Shown here in pieces: positions 1-7,967 of a stretch of DNA of 13,983 nt. Location of the stretch: assembly GCA_023430565.1 (NCBI GenBank), contig JAEZAD010000271.1, positions 1 through 13,983 on the forward strand, in the 5' to 3' direction. The position numbers and the translations under genes were made by a program. The stretch comes from Verrucomicrobiota bacterium. Lineage in GTDB: Bacteria > Verrucomicrobiota > Verrucomicrobiia > Opitutales > Opitutaceae. The notes under the pieces were generated by a model, which saw only the letters and a list, made by a program, of their open reading frames with translations, was not told the origin of the DNA and did not search any database. Within the stretch, counting starts at the first letter, position 1. The number at the start of each line of letters is the position of its first letter.

Positions 1-23
1 CTGCCCCCCCTCGTGCCCCCCCC

Positions 24-71
24 CTCGTGCTCCTGCTCGTGCTCCTGCTCGTGCTCGTGCTCCTGCTCCTC
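24..71. repeat. Tandem hexamer repeat CTCGTG/CTCCTG
   Basis: Eight consecutive 6-nt units run here, in the order CTCGTG, CTCCTG, CTCGTG, CTCCTG, CTCGTG, CTCGTG, CTCCTG, CTCCTC. C-rich runs at 4-10 and 16-24 precede them. The array lies in intergenic DNA before the first gene. A complementary patch lies just downstream (106-130), so a long imperfect stem could form. No protein is supported: frames through it read as Ser-Cys or Leu-Val runs. Confidence 0.85.
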
Positions 72-105
72 CTCCCGCCCCAGCGCCCAACGCCCCCTCG
101 ATCGT

Positions 106-130
106 GAGCACGAGCAAGATCACGAGCACG
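106..130. repeat. Inverted counterpart of the hexamer array
   Basis: This patch holds CACGAGCA twice (109-116 and 121-128), separated by AGAT. GAGCACGAGCA (106-116) is the exact reverse complement of TGCTCGTGCTC, found at 34-44 and again at 46-56. CACGAGCACG (121-130) is the exact reverse complement of 50-59. Together with the upstream array it can form a stem with several alternative registers. Its function is unknown; an intergenic repeat family or a terminator of an upstream gene outside the window are both possible. Confidence 0.7.
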
Positions 131-156
131 GAGAAACACGCCCCCTTCCGGTCCTC

Positions 157-186
157 ATTCGCGTGTATTCGCGTCCATTCGCGGTT
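157..186. repeat. Three tandem 10-nt ATTCGCG units
   Basis: Three exactly adjacent 10-nt copies read ATTCGCGTGT, ATTCGCGTCC and ATTCGCGGTT, with the first seven bases invariant. They lie 81 nt before the first gene. A related set, also spaced at about 10 nt, lies in the other large intergenic region (12945-12973). A 10-nt period matches one DNA helical turn, so all copies would face the same side of the helix. The role is unknown. Confidence 0.75.
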
Positions 187-266
187 CCTTCCCCTCCGCC
201 CTTCGCCGTCGCCCAACTAAATCCTAGCCTCCCCCGCCTCCCTCGCGTAAACGCCTCTTCCTCTCG

Positions 267-2411
267 ATGCGTCTCCGCCGGCTCGCTCCGCTGCTCAGCC
301 TCTGCTGCGTCACCTTTCTGATCTGGTGTGCCGCCACCAACCGCTGGACCCCCGCCGCCTGGCAAACCCCGCTCCAGCTTCACGGCGATCCTCTCGAAAT
401 CTACGCGCGCATCCAGCTCGCCGCCGAAGACCTCACACAACCACTTCTCGGATACGCCGACCTCCCGCGTCTCGCCGCGCCGCTCGGCGGCGACTGGCGC
501 GCCTACCCGATTTCCGACCGCCTGGTCTTCACCCTGCTCGGCGCGTTCGCCCGCGTTTTCGGCCTCTTCCTTGCCATCAACCTGGCGCTCGCCTTCGTCC
601 ACGTCCTCAACGCCGCCTCCTTCTTTCTCTGCGCCCGTTTTCTCCGCTGGCGCCTCGAATGGGCCTTCGCCACCGCGCTCCTGTTCGCCTTCGCCAATTA
701 CAATTTTCGCTGGGGCATCACGTTCTCCTTTTCCCTCTCCTTCGCCATCCCGCCGCTCCTGCTTCTCTGCGCCTGGATCGCCCGCGGCGCTCCCGTCGCC
801 CGACCGCGCCCGTGGCTCATCGCCGCCGCCACCCTCGGCGCCTGGTTCGCCACCGCCAATCCCTACCTCACCTTTTTCGCCGCCCAACTCGTCCTCCTTT
901 CCGCCGCGCTCCAACTCCTCCGTCAACGCCAGCGCCCCCGCCTCCACGCCGCCGGCCTGTTCTTCACCGCCCTCATCATCGGCTTCCTGCTCCACTACGC
1001 GCCCTACCTTTTCTCCGCTCACGACTCCAGCGTCTCCTTCGCCCGCAACTACGCCGCCTCGGAAATCTACGCCCTCAAACCCGCCGACCTCGTCATCCCT
1101 CCGTCCGAGCATCGTTTCGCTCCATTCGCTCACCTCGGCCAATCCTACCTCGCCCAATCTCCGCTCCGCGGCGAGTTCTTCATCAACTACCTCGGCGTAT
1201 TCGGAATCCTGGGACTCGCCATCCTTCTTTGGTCCGCCGTTCGCGCTCTCGCCCGCCCCCGCCGGTTTCGCTTTCCCGACGCTTCCGCCGCCGTCGCGTG
1301 GACCCTTCTCTTTTCCGCCGTCGGCGGACTCAACTCGCTCCTCGCCCTCGGCGGTTTCGACCTCTTTCGCGCCAGCAATCGCAACAGTGTCTTCCTCCTC
1401 GTCTGGGCGCTCTGGTTCTTCGGCCGCTTCGCCCAGCGTCACACCCGCGCCTTCCCTTTTCTCGCGCGCACCGCCCTCGCACTCCTCATCGCCGCCATCG
1501 GCGTCCTCGACAGCCTTCCGCAACTCCCTGCCCGTTCCCTCCTCCGCGCCAACGCCGACACCCTCCGTCAAACCTCCCAACTCACCTCCGCCCTCGAACA
1601 ACAACTCGGCCCCCACGCCCTCATCTTCCAAATCCCGTCACCTCCGTTTCCCGAAGCCGGCCGCATCGGCCAGATGGAAGACTACGCTCAATTCCTCCCT
1701 TTCCTCACCTCATCCACGTTGCGCTTCTCCTATGGCGCCCTGCGCGACACCCCCGCCGCCACTTACCTCGACGCCCTCGCCCGCGCCCCCGCCCCACTCC
1801 TTCACTCCACGCTCGAGCAACTCGGTTTCCGCGCCCTCTGGATCGATCGCCGCGCGCAACCCGACGGTTACTCCCATTTGATCGATACGCTCCGAAACGC
1901 GGGCGCGCCCGAAATCGCTCAGCCCGTTCACCCCCACGTGACCGTGTTTGCCCTCAATCCTGTTTCGCATCCCGCACCGCCCGACTTCGCCGACGCCCGC
2001 ATTCTGCCCGCGTGGAACCCCGACGCCCCCGCCGGCCCGATCCGCGTCGCCGCGATCGACGGCTGGCACGGGCTCGAACACGACAGCTCCACCACGTGGC
2101 GTTGGGCCCAGCATGGCGCCACCGCCGCGTTCGTCCTCGACGACACCGCCACCGTCCGCCTTTCGTTCGCCGCCTTCAGCGGCAGTCCGGGACAGCTCGT
2201 GCTCCACGTCGACGGCCGCGAGGTCTGGCGCAACCCGGTCTCCTGGCAAACGCGCGAGCGCCACACTCTCTCACTCCCCCTACCGCCCGGCTCTCACCGC
2301 CTCGTCTGGACATTCGACGGATCCATCCAGCGCGCCTCCGCCGGCGACGCCCGCCAAATCGGCTTCGCCATCGCGAATCTCGAAGCCACACCGATCCAAT
2401 CCTCGCCATGA
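267..2411 (+). CDS. Polytopic membrane protein with C-terminal beta-rich domain, GT-C-like
   Basis: A 714-residue inner-membrane protein. Hydrophobic segments fall near residues 5-22, 85-125, 132-145, 150-172, 182-217, 228-250, 303-326, 341-362, 373-387 and 400-415. After about residue 420 the protein is soluble. An early loop carries GDPLEIYARIQ (40-50), then LAAPLGGDWRAYPISD (69-84); this looks like the 'GD...lGaPfG.D..d.P.sD' pattern of large membrane proteins in polysaccharide clusters. Residues about 597-695 look like a beta-sandwich (WRW, LVLHVDG, HRLVWTFDG) and could bind sugar outside the membrane. An in-frame TAG at 225 makes the ATG at 267 the only ATG start; there is no Shine-Dalgarno. 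Its stop overlaps the next start as ATGA. Probable role (inference): transfer or handling of lipid-linked sugars. The exact reaction is not assignable. Confidence 0.85.
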   Translation: MRLRRLAPLLSLCCVTFLIWCAATNRWTPAAWQTPLQLHGDPLEIYARIQLAAEDLTQPLLGYADLPRLAAPLGGDWRAYPISDRLVFTLLGAFARVFGLFLAINLALAFVHVLNAASFFLCARFLRWRLEWAFATALLFAFANYNFRWGITFSFSLSFAIPPLLLLCAWIARGAPVARPRPWLIAAATLGAWFATANPYLTFFAAQLVLLSAALQLLRQRQRPRLHAAGLFFTALIIGFLLHYAPYLFSAHDSSVSFARNYAASEIYALKPADLVIPPSEHRFAPFAHLGQSYLAQSPLRGEFFINYLGVFGILGLAILLWSAVRALARPRRFRFPDASAAVAWTLLFSAVGGLNSLLALGGFDLFRASNRNSVFLLVWALWFFGRFAQRHTRAFPFLARTALALLIAAIGVLDSLPQLPARSLLRANADTLRQTSQLTSALEQQLGPHALIFQIPSPPFPEAGRIGQMEDYAQFLPFLTSSTLRFSYGALRDTPAATYLDALARAPAPLLHSTLEQLGFRALWIDRRAQPDGYSHLIDTLRNAGAPEIAQPVHPHVTVFALNPVSHPAPPDFADARILPAWNPDAPAGPIRVAAIDGWHGLEHDSSTTWRWAQHGATAAFVLDDTATVRLSFAAFSGSPGQLVLHVDGREVWRNPVSWQTRERHTLSLPLPPGSHRLVWTFDGSIQRASAGDARQIGFAIANLEATPIQSSP

Positions 2412-3154
2412 CCGATCCCAAGCAGGGCGAACGCGACTACTTCGCGCGCATCGGCACCGACGGTCTTGCCCACGCCCGCCGGAAACCATTCGTCCCGCAC
2501 CACGCCGGGATCCACCTCGCCGATCTTGCCGCCTTCCTTCAGCTTCTCCCTCCGCCTCCGCAACGCGTCCTGGACGTCGGCTGCGGCACCGGTTGGTTGA
2601 GCGTGCGCCTCGCCCAATGCGGTTACGACGTGACCGGTATCGACATCTCGCCGGACGCGATCGCCGCCGCCCGCGACGACGCCGCGCGTCGTGATCTTTC
2701 CAACGCCCATTTCGAGCTCGCCGATTACGAGTCGTTCACCGCGTCGCAGCCTTTCGACGCCGTCCTTTTCTACGACTCGCTCCATCACGCCGAATCTGAG
2801 CTCGCCGCCCTCCGCGCCGCGCATGCCGTCCTTCGTCCGGGCGGCGTCGTCATCACGATCGAGCCCGGCCGCGGCCATTCCACCTCGCCCGACTCGCTCA
2901 ACGCGGTCCGCACCTACGGTGTGCACGAGAGAGACATGCCACCCAGCCTCATTCTCGCCGCCGCCCGCGCCGCCGGCTTTCAACGTCACCTCGTTCTTCC
3001 CCGCCCCTTCGACGTCAATCGCACGTTTTACCGCCCCGCCTATCACCGCGCATCGTCCCGAGCCGACCTCCTGGGGCGGCTGTTCCTCGCCTTGCTCCGC
3101 TTTCTTCCCCGCCTTTGGCGTCGCGATCAAGGGCTCGTTCTCCTTTGGAAATAG
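2408..3154 (+). CDS. Class I SAM-dependent methyltransferase
   Basis: 248 residues with a standard class I Rossmann methyltransferase core. Motif I VLDVGCGTG lies at 54-62. The acidic end of strand 2 is in GIDIS (77-81, D79), DSLHH follows strand 4 (123-127), and LRPGG (142-146) precedes strand 5. The C-terminal tail (about 220-248) is rich in Leu and Arg and may lie against the membrane. It starts inside the stop codon of the preceding membrane protein gene (ATGA, 4-nt overlap), so the two are probably co-transcribed and translationally coupled. The substrate cannot be read from the sequence; given its neighbours, methylation of a sugar or lipid-linked glycan is the likeliest role. An open frame extends far upstream of 2408, but that part is a shadow of the previous gene. 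Confidence 0.92.
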   Translation: MTDPKQGERDYFARIGTDGLAHARRKPFVPHHAGIHLADLAAFLQLLPPPPQRVLDVGCGTGWLSVRLAQCGYDVTGIDISPDAIAAARDDAARRDLSNAHFELADYESFTASQPFDAVLFYDSLHHAESELAALRAAHAVLRPGGVVITIEPGRGHSTSPDSLNAVRTYGVHERDMPPSLILAAARAAGFQRHLVLPRPFDVNRTFYRPAYHRASSRADLLGRLFLALLRFLPRLWRRDQGLVLLWK

Positions 3155-3242
3155 GCTCCGTCTTCTCGCGACCGCTCCCTCCGACCGCCGGAAAACCCTT
3201 CCCAACCTCCCGCACGCGCCCAATCCTCTCCCGCCACTTCGC

Positions 3243-4883
3243 ATGCCTCCGGCCAGCTCTTCTTCGCCCCGCGGCACCGCCTCCTGGCGCGTCCCCCGTT
3301 TTGGCGGTCTTTTCTTCGACGACTTCGCCACCGATTCCGCCTGGTTGCGCGAACAAGGCTTCCTTCAACTTCCGCCCTGCGCCGGCGTCACCGAACTCGT
3401 CCTTCGCGGCGAATTCCGCCCGCACCCCGAAGCCCGCTCGCTCGAGCAATCTCCGCCCACGCTCTCCTGCCTCCTCGACGGGCGCCCCGTCGCGACGCTT
3501 CGCGACCTGGAACCCGCCCCCTTCGAAATCCGCCTTCCGGTTTCCGCCGAAACCGCCGACCGCGGTCCTCGTATTTCCCTTTATCTCGGCGACGTCGGTT
3601 TCACCAACTTCCTCGCCTGGCTCGGCCGCCTCTCCGGCCTCGCCCCGCTCCAACACTTCCGCCGCCAGACCAAGAACCGCCAGCTCCGTATCGCCACGCT
3701 CACCACCGCCGACGGTGAGGACATCTTCGATTTCGCCCGCCGTCACGGCGCCTACTCCCTCGCCTTCGCCCGCCGCCGCACGCGTCTCGAACTCAACATC
3801 GTCGGTTTTCTCACCGCCGACCTCGGCGTCGGCGAATCCGCCCGCTGCATGGCCCGCGCCGCCGACGCCGCCGGCATCGCCACCGCCCTCGTGCCGCTCA
3901 AGCTGCACTGCAAGAATCCGCAAACCGACCTCACCTTCGCGAGCCGCCTTCAGGAAAAAAATCCCTACCGCATCAACGTCGTCCACATCGATGCCCCCGC
4001 CGCCCGCGACATCGACCACCATCACGGCAAAGCCTTCCGCGCCGGCAAATACAACATCGGCTACTGGGCCTGGGAACTCACCGAGTTTCCCGACGCGTGG
4101 ACTCCAAACTTTGAATACTTCGACGAGATCTGGTGCCCGAGCGATTTCTCCCGCGCCGCCATCGAGATGAAGTCCCCCCTGCCCGTGCTTTCGATGCCGC
4201 ACGCGATCTCGTTCGAACGCCCCTCCGGCGACGGCCGCGCGCGCTTCAAGCTCCCCGCCGACCGCTTCCTCTTTCTTTTCCTCTACGACCTCAACTCCTA
4301 CTCGGCCCGCAAAAACCCGCACGCCGTCATCGAGGCGTTCCGCGCCTCCGGCCTCGCCGGTCACGGCGCCGCCCTCGTGATCAAGGTCCAGAATGCCGCC
4401 GAAAATCCCGACGACTTCGCCGCCCTCCAGGCCGCTGTCCGCGACCTGCCCGACACCGTCCTGATCACCGGCACCCTCGCCCGCACCGACATCTACGCCC
4501 TCGAAGCCGCGTGCGACTGCTTCGTCTCCCTCCACCGCTCCGAAGGCTTCGGCCTCGCCGTCGCCGAATGCATGTATCTCGGCAAACCCGTCATCTCGAC
4601 CGACTGGTCCGCGACCGCCGAATACGTCAACACCCGCAACGGCTGCCCCGTGCGCTGCCGCCTCGTGCCGATCGAACGCAGCCACGGTCCCTACAGCAAG
4701 GGCCAGCTCTGGGCCGAACCCGACATCGCCCACGCCGCGGAATGGATGCAGCGCGTCGCCTCCGATCGCCCGTTCGCCGCCTCGCTCGGCGCCGCCGCCC
4801 GCCACCATATCGAAACCCACTTTTCCCCGGCTGCGATCGGTGCGCGCTACCGTCAACGCCTCGAAGCAATTTCCACGTTTTGA
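3243..4883 (+). CDS. GT4-type glycosyltransferase with extra N-terminal domain
   Basis: 546 residues from the ATG at 3243. The C-terminal two-thirds is a GT-B glycosyltransferase of family 4 type: NIVGFLTADLGVGESAR starts at residue 185, RKNPHAVIEAF is the usual donor-site Arg/Lys region, and HRSEGFGLAVAE holds the E-x7-E pair (E434, E442). It would move a sugar from a nucleotide sugar to a glycan acceptor at the cytoplasmic membrane face. Residues 1-180 are not part of the fold; they look beta-rich (TELVLRGEF, FEIRLPV, RISLYLG) and end in DGEDIFDFARRHGAYSLAFA. The frame is open upstream to 2691, but that overlaps the methyltransferase and reads as Ser/Pro-rich shadow. The 88-nt gap has no Shine-Dalgarno, so a non-ATG start between 3155 and 3243 cannot be excluded. 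A7 run at about 3955-3961. Confidence 0.9.
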   Translation: MPPASSSSPRGTASWRVPRFGGLFFDDFATDSAWLREQGFLQLPPCAGVTELVLRGEFRPHPEARSLEQSPPTLSCLLDGRPVATLRDLEPAPFEIRLPVSAETADRGPRISLYLGDVGFTNFLAWLGRLSGLAPLQHFRRQTKNRQLRIATLTTADGEDIFDFARRHGAYSLAFARRRTRLELNIVGFLTADLGVGESARCMARAADAAGIATALVPLKLHCKNPQTDLTFASRLQEKNPYRINVVHIDAPAARDIDHHHGKAFRAGKYNIGYWAWELTEFPDAWTPNFEYFDEIWCPSDFSRAAIEMKSPLPVLSMPHAISFERPSGDGRARFKLPADRFLFLFLYDLNSYSARKNPHAVIEAFRASGLAGHGAALVIKVQNAAENPDDFAALQAAVRDLPDTVLITGTLARTDIYALEAACDCFVSLHRSEGFGLAVAECMYLGKPVISTDWSATAEYVNTRNGCPVRCRLVPIERSHGPYSKGQLWAEPDIAHAAEWMQRVASDRPFAASLGAAARHHIETHFSPAAIGARYRQRLEAISTF

Positions 4884-4898
4884 TCCCGGCGGTGTAGC

Positions 4899-6764
4899 AT
4901 GAGCTCGCCCGTCGCTTTTGCCGTTCTCGCCGCGCTCCCCCTGTCGCTCGCGCTCGCCGGCTACCGCCTCGCCGCCTTCCTGCGCTCCGGCACCGCCGGC
5001 GAACGCCTCGCCTTCGCGATCCTCGCCGGCCTCGCGCTCCTGCTTCTCAACCTCGGCGTCGCCAACTTTTTCGTTCCGCTCTCGCCCCTCGCCTCCGCGC
5101 TTTGCCTCTGGCCCATCCCGCTCGCCTTCGTCGAACGCGCCACGCGCCAACAACTCGCCGCCGATGTCGCCTCATTGCTCCGCACGCCCCGCGGCCGGTG
5201 GGCTGCCATCCTGTTCATCGCCTCGCCCGCCTTCATCTCCGCGCCCGAGCTGCGCCAGCCCGATCTCCTGTTCTACGACGGCACCGGCAGCCACGACGGC
5301 TACTTCTGGATTTCCGGCGCCAAATGGCTGCAAGCCCACAGCTACATGGAAACCCCGGCGCCCGACGCCGACCATCCCTGGTCGAGCTTCGCCTATGCGT
5401 TTTCCGGATGGCAGCCCGACTGGGGCCGCGCCGCCGCGGAAAACCTTCTCGCCGCCGTCGCGTCGCTCACCGCCCGCGATCCCGTCGAAATCTACCTGCC
5501 CGCCACCGCCGCCCTCTTCGCCGCGTGGAGCGCCGCCGTCTATCTCGTCGCGAAAACCTTCTGGATCACGCGCCTCACCCCCGCCGCCCTGTTCGCTCTC
5601 TTCGCCCTGCAGCCGCTGTTCGTTTTCTTTCGCGCCAACGGCAACCTTCCCAACCTCCTCGGCGCGCTCGCTGGCGCCGCCGTCGTCGTCTCAACCGCCC
5701 GCGCCTTGTCGTCGACTTTGTCTCGCGGCCCCTGGCTCGCTCTGCTCGCGCTCTCCGCTCACGCCCTTCTTCACAGCTATCCGGAACTCGTGCCGTTCAT
5801 CGCCCTGCCTGGCGCGCTGCTGCTCGCGCGAGCCGCCGTTCAACGCCACCACACCGTCGTCCCGGTCGTGCTCGCGACGTTTGCCGGCGCCGCCCTGAAC
5901 CCCGCCGTCACCGTGCGCGCGTTCCACGGCTTCGTCCACTCCTTCACCAACGCCCGGCTCGATATCGATTGGGTCGACACCTTCGCCCGCCTCCACCCGT
6001 TTCAATATCCCCCGGCGCTCGCATCCCTCTCGATTCCCGCCGCGCTCTTCCTCGGCACCGCGGTCGGCCTGCTCGTATCCATTTTGCTGATCGCCGCACT
6101 TGTCTCCGCGCTTCACCACGCGGTGGACCGGTTCGGCGCCGTCGCCTCGCTGTCCGGCGGCGCGATCCTGCTCCTCTACACCGTCGTCGCGGATTTCAGC
6201 TACGGTTGGCAAAAATCCGCCCAATTCTCCGCCATCTTCCTCGCCGCCGCTCTCCCCGTCGCCACCGCCGCCTCGCTCCGCAGCCGCCCACCTGGCTCGC
6301 CGCGACGCCGCTCAATCTTCTCCATCGCCGTGAGCGCCGCTGCCCTCGGCGTCTTCGCTCTGGGCGTGACGTTCCACGGTCTCGAGATGCACAAGGGATC
6401 GCACCGCAAACGGCTCACCCGCGACTGGCTCCACCTCCGCGACTACGCCACGGCCCACCTCCGCTCCGACCTCGTCCGCATCGAACCCTCCACATTCCCG
6501 AGCGCTTTTTTCCACAGCATGTGGGCGACTTACTTCCTGCCCGACGCCCGCGTGGTCTTCCCCGCCGACGCCGACCGCCCCGGCGGCTACCTGCACGTTT
6601 TCGTGCGGCCCGCCGCCCCCGCACACTCCTCCGCGCCCATCGCGATTCTCGCCGGCCCAAACGCTCCGCAATCCCCGTGGGCCGGGCACCCCGTGCTGTT
6701 TTCGGGCCCGGACTTTTCGTTGTTCGACGCCGCCAACATCCGCCTTCCGGACAACCCCGAATAG
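4899..6764 (+). CDS. Polytopic membrane protein, probable GT-C-type glycosyltransferase
   Basis: 621 residues, strongly hydrophobic, with about ten or more membrane segments between residues 3 and 500 and a soluble C-terminal end (about 505-621). After the first hydrophobic segments comes a loop YDGTGSHDGYFWISGAKWLQ (126-145); acidic residues D127 and D133 at this point resemble the catalytic loop of GT-C enzymes, which use polyprenyl-phosphate sugars outside the membrane. The C-terminal part carries FFHSMWATYFLPDARVVFP, like other glycan-cluster membrane proteins. The start ATG is 15 nt after the previous stop, and ggcggtg just before it is at best a weak ribosome site. An operon with its neighbours is likely. 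It could instead be a glycan polymerase or translocase; donor and acceptor are unknown. Confidence 0.85.
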   Translation: MSSPVAFAVLAALPLSLALAGYRLAAFLRSGTAGERLAFAILAGLALLLLNLGVANFFVPLSPLASALCLWPIPLAFVERATRQQLAADVASLLRTPRGRWAAILFIASPAFISAPELRQPDLLFYDGTGSHDGYFWISGAKWLQAHSYMETPAPDADHPWSSFAYAFSGWQPDWGRAAAENLLAAVASLTARDPVEIYLPATAALFAAWSAAVYLVAKTFWITRLTPAALFALFALQPLFVFFRANGNLPNLLGALAGAAVVVSTARALSSTLSRGPWLALLALSAHALLHSYPELVPFIALPGALLLARAAVQRHHTVVPVVLATFAGAALNPAVTVRAFHGFVHSFTNARLDIDWVDTFARLHPFQYPPALASLSIPAALFLGTAVGLLVSILLIAALVSALHHAVDRFGAVASLSGGAILLLYTVVADFSYGWQKSAQFSAIFLAAALPVATAASLRSRPPGSPRRRSIFSIAVSAAALGVFALGVTFHGLEMHKGSHRKRLTRDWLHLRDYATAHLRSDLVRIEPSTFPSAFFHSMWATYFLPDARVVFPADADRPGGYLHVFVRPAAPAHSSAPIAILAGPNAPQSPWAGHPVLFSGPDFSLFDAANIRLPDNPE

Positions 6765-6791
6765 TGCCATCGTTCGCGGTTTTCCCCGTCC

Positions 6792-7967
6792 ATGCTGCTG
6801 ATCGATCTCTCGCACACAAGCCACACGCCGGCCCGCACCGGCATCCAGCGTGTGGCGCGCGCCTTGTATCAGCATCTTGGATCCAACGCGCAGCCCGTGA
6901 CGCACGATCCCTATCTGCGCGCCTGGCGGCCGCTTGAATCCTGGGAAATCGCCAGCCTCAGCCGCACTTCGGGCGGGAAAAAACGCAAAGCCACCTGGCC
7001 CGCTTTCGCGCGTTGGCGCGGCCGCCTCCGCCGCACGCTCGGCCGCCGCTCCCATCACGCCCTCCACGGCGAGTTCGACTCCTTGATCGAACCCGAGCTT
7101 TTCCGCGCCGCCGAAGCTCGCCAGCTTCCCCATCTCTTCACCCACGTTCGCGGCCCGCGCGTCGCCCTTTTCCTCGACGCCATCCCCCTCCGCTTCCCCG
7201 AGTTCACCCCGCCCGCCACCGTCGCCCGCTTCCCCGCCTACCTCCGCGAACTCCTCCAATTCGACGGCATCGCCGCCATTTCCGCCGACTCCCGCGACTC
7301 CCTCCTCGCCTACTGGCGTTGGCTCGGCCTCTCGAATCCCCCTCCCGTCCTCGCCCTCCCCCTCGGCGTGGACGTCGGAAATTGTCACTTAATAAGTGAC
7401 AAACCCACGGGCAACGCCGCCTCCGTCGTCCTCTGCGTCGGCACCCTCGAAGGCCGCAAAAACCACCTCGCCCTCCTCGACGCCTGCGAGTCCCTCTGGT
7501 CGCGCGGCGCCACGTTCCAACTCCACCTCATCGGCCACGCCAACCAAACCGGCGCCGCCGCCCTCGCCCGCCTCAAATCCCTTCAATCCTCCGGCCGCCC
7601 GCTTCGCTACGACGGCCCCGCCTCCGACGAAGCCATCGCGCAAGCCTACGCCGACTGCGCCTTCACCGTCTACCCCTCCATCGTCGAGGGCTTCGGCCTC
7701 CCGGTGATCGAGAGCCTCGCCCGCGGCAAACCTTGCATCTGCTCCGCCCGCGGCGCCCTCGGCGAAATCTCGCTTCACGGCGGCTGCGTCGCGCTCGAGT
7801 CCGTCGACGCCGCCTCGCTCGACCCCGCCATCGATTCGCTCCTCCAAGATCCTTCTCGCCTCGCTCATCTCGCCGCCGCCGCGCGCACCCGCACGTTCAA
7901 GTCGTGGGCCGACTACACCCGCGAACTCGAAACATGGATACGCACCCTGCCCCGCCGTCGCGACTGA
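6792..7967 (+). CDS. GT4-type glycosyltransferase (mannosyltransferase-like)
   Basis: 391 residues. The N-terminus MLLIDLSHTS...RTGIQRVARAL is the 'D.t.t..TGI.RV.R' opening of one GT4 group. The donor domain has GRKN (221-224) and EGFGLPVIE (299-307) with E299 and E307 as the E-x7-E pair. It is clearly paralogous to the minus-strand enzyme at 10571-11599: both have DAIP, then AIS..SR..LL.YW.WLGL, then PLG.D and LCVG.LE.RKN in the same order and spacing. An AT-rich perfect palindrome (7382-7402) sits in the variable linker between the two domains and encodes CHLISDK. There is a 27-nt gap after the previous gene and no Shine-Dalgarno. The gene overlaps the next by 34 nt. The sugar is not predictable. 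Confidence 0.92.
   Translation: MLLIDLSHTSHTPARTGIQRVARALYQHLGSNAQPVTHDPYLRAWRPLESWEIASLSRTSGGKKRKATWPAFARWRGRLRRTLGRRSHHALHGEFDSLIEPELFRAAEARQLPHLFTHVRGPRVALFLDAIPLRFPEFTPPATVARFPAYLRELLQFDGIAAISADSRDSLLAYWRWLGLSNPPPVLALPLGVDVGNCHLISDKPTGNAASVVLCVGTLEGRKNHLALLDACESLWSRGATFQLHLIGHANQTGAAALARLKSLQSSGRPLRYDGPASDEAIAQAYADCAFTVYPSIVEGFGLPVIESLARGKPCICSARGALGEISLHGGCVALESVDAASLDPAIDSLLQDPSRLAHLAAAARTRTFKSWADYTRELETWIRTLPRRRD
7382..7402. repeat. Perfect 21-nt palindrome inside a glycosyltransferase gene
   Basis: Arms TTGTCACTTA (7382-7391) and TAAGTGACAA (7393-7402) are exact reverse complements around a single A at 7392. The site is strikingly AT-rich for its surroundings. It lies within the coding frame of the GT4 gene, in a linker that also varies in the paralogue. 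It could be an operator-like protein-binding site, a small inserted palindromic element or a hairpin in the mRNA. Confidence 0.9.

Noticed and set aside
24..130. CRISPR array
   Set aside because: Units are 6 nt with no spacers, and no cas gene is present.
13..321. A small Ser/Cys-rich protein
   Set aside because: It is a translation of the CTCGTG/CTCCTG repeat and runs into the first real gene.
120..1631. A 503-residue antisense frame
   Set aside because: Gly/Glu-rich composition typical of the reverse complement of C-ending codons; no recognisable domain. The same applies to the long antisense frames at 3015-5153, 7913-9358 and 12593-13840.
326..3154. A 942-residue open frame that would fuse a long N-terminal part to the methyltransferase
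   Set aside because: Residues before the ATG at 2408 are Arg/Pro/His-rich and overlap the well-supported membrane protein gene in another frame. It stays open only because C-ending codons avoid stops.
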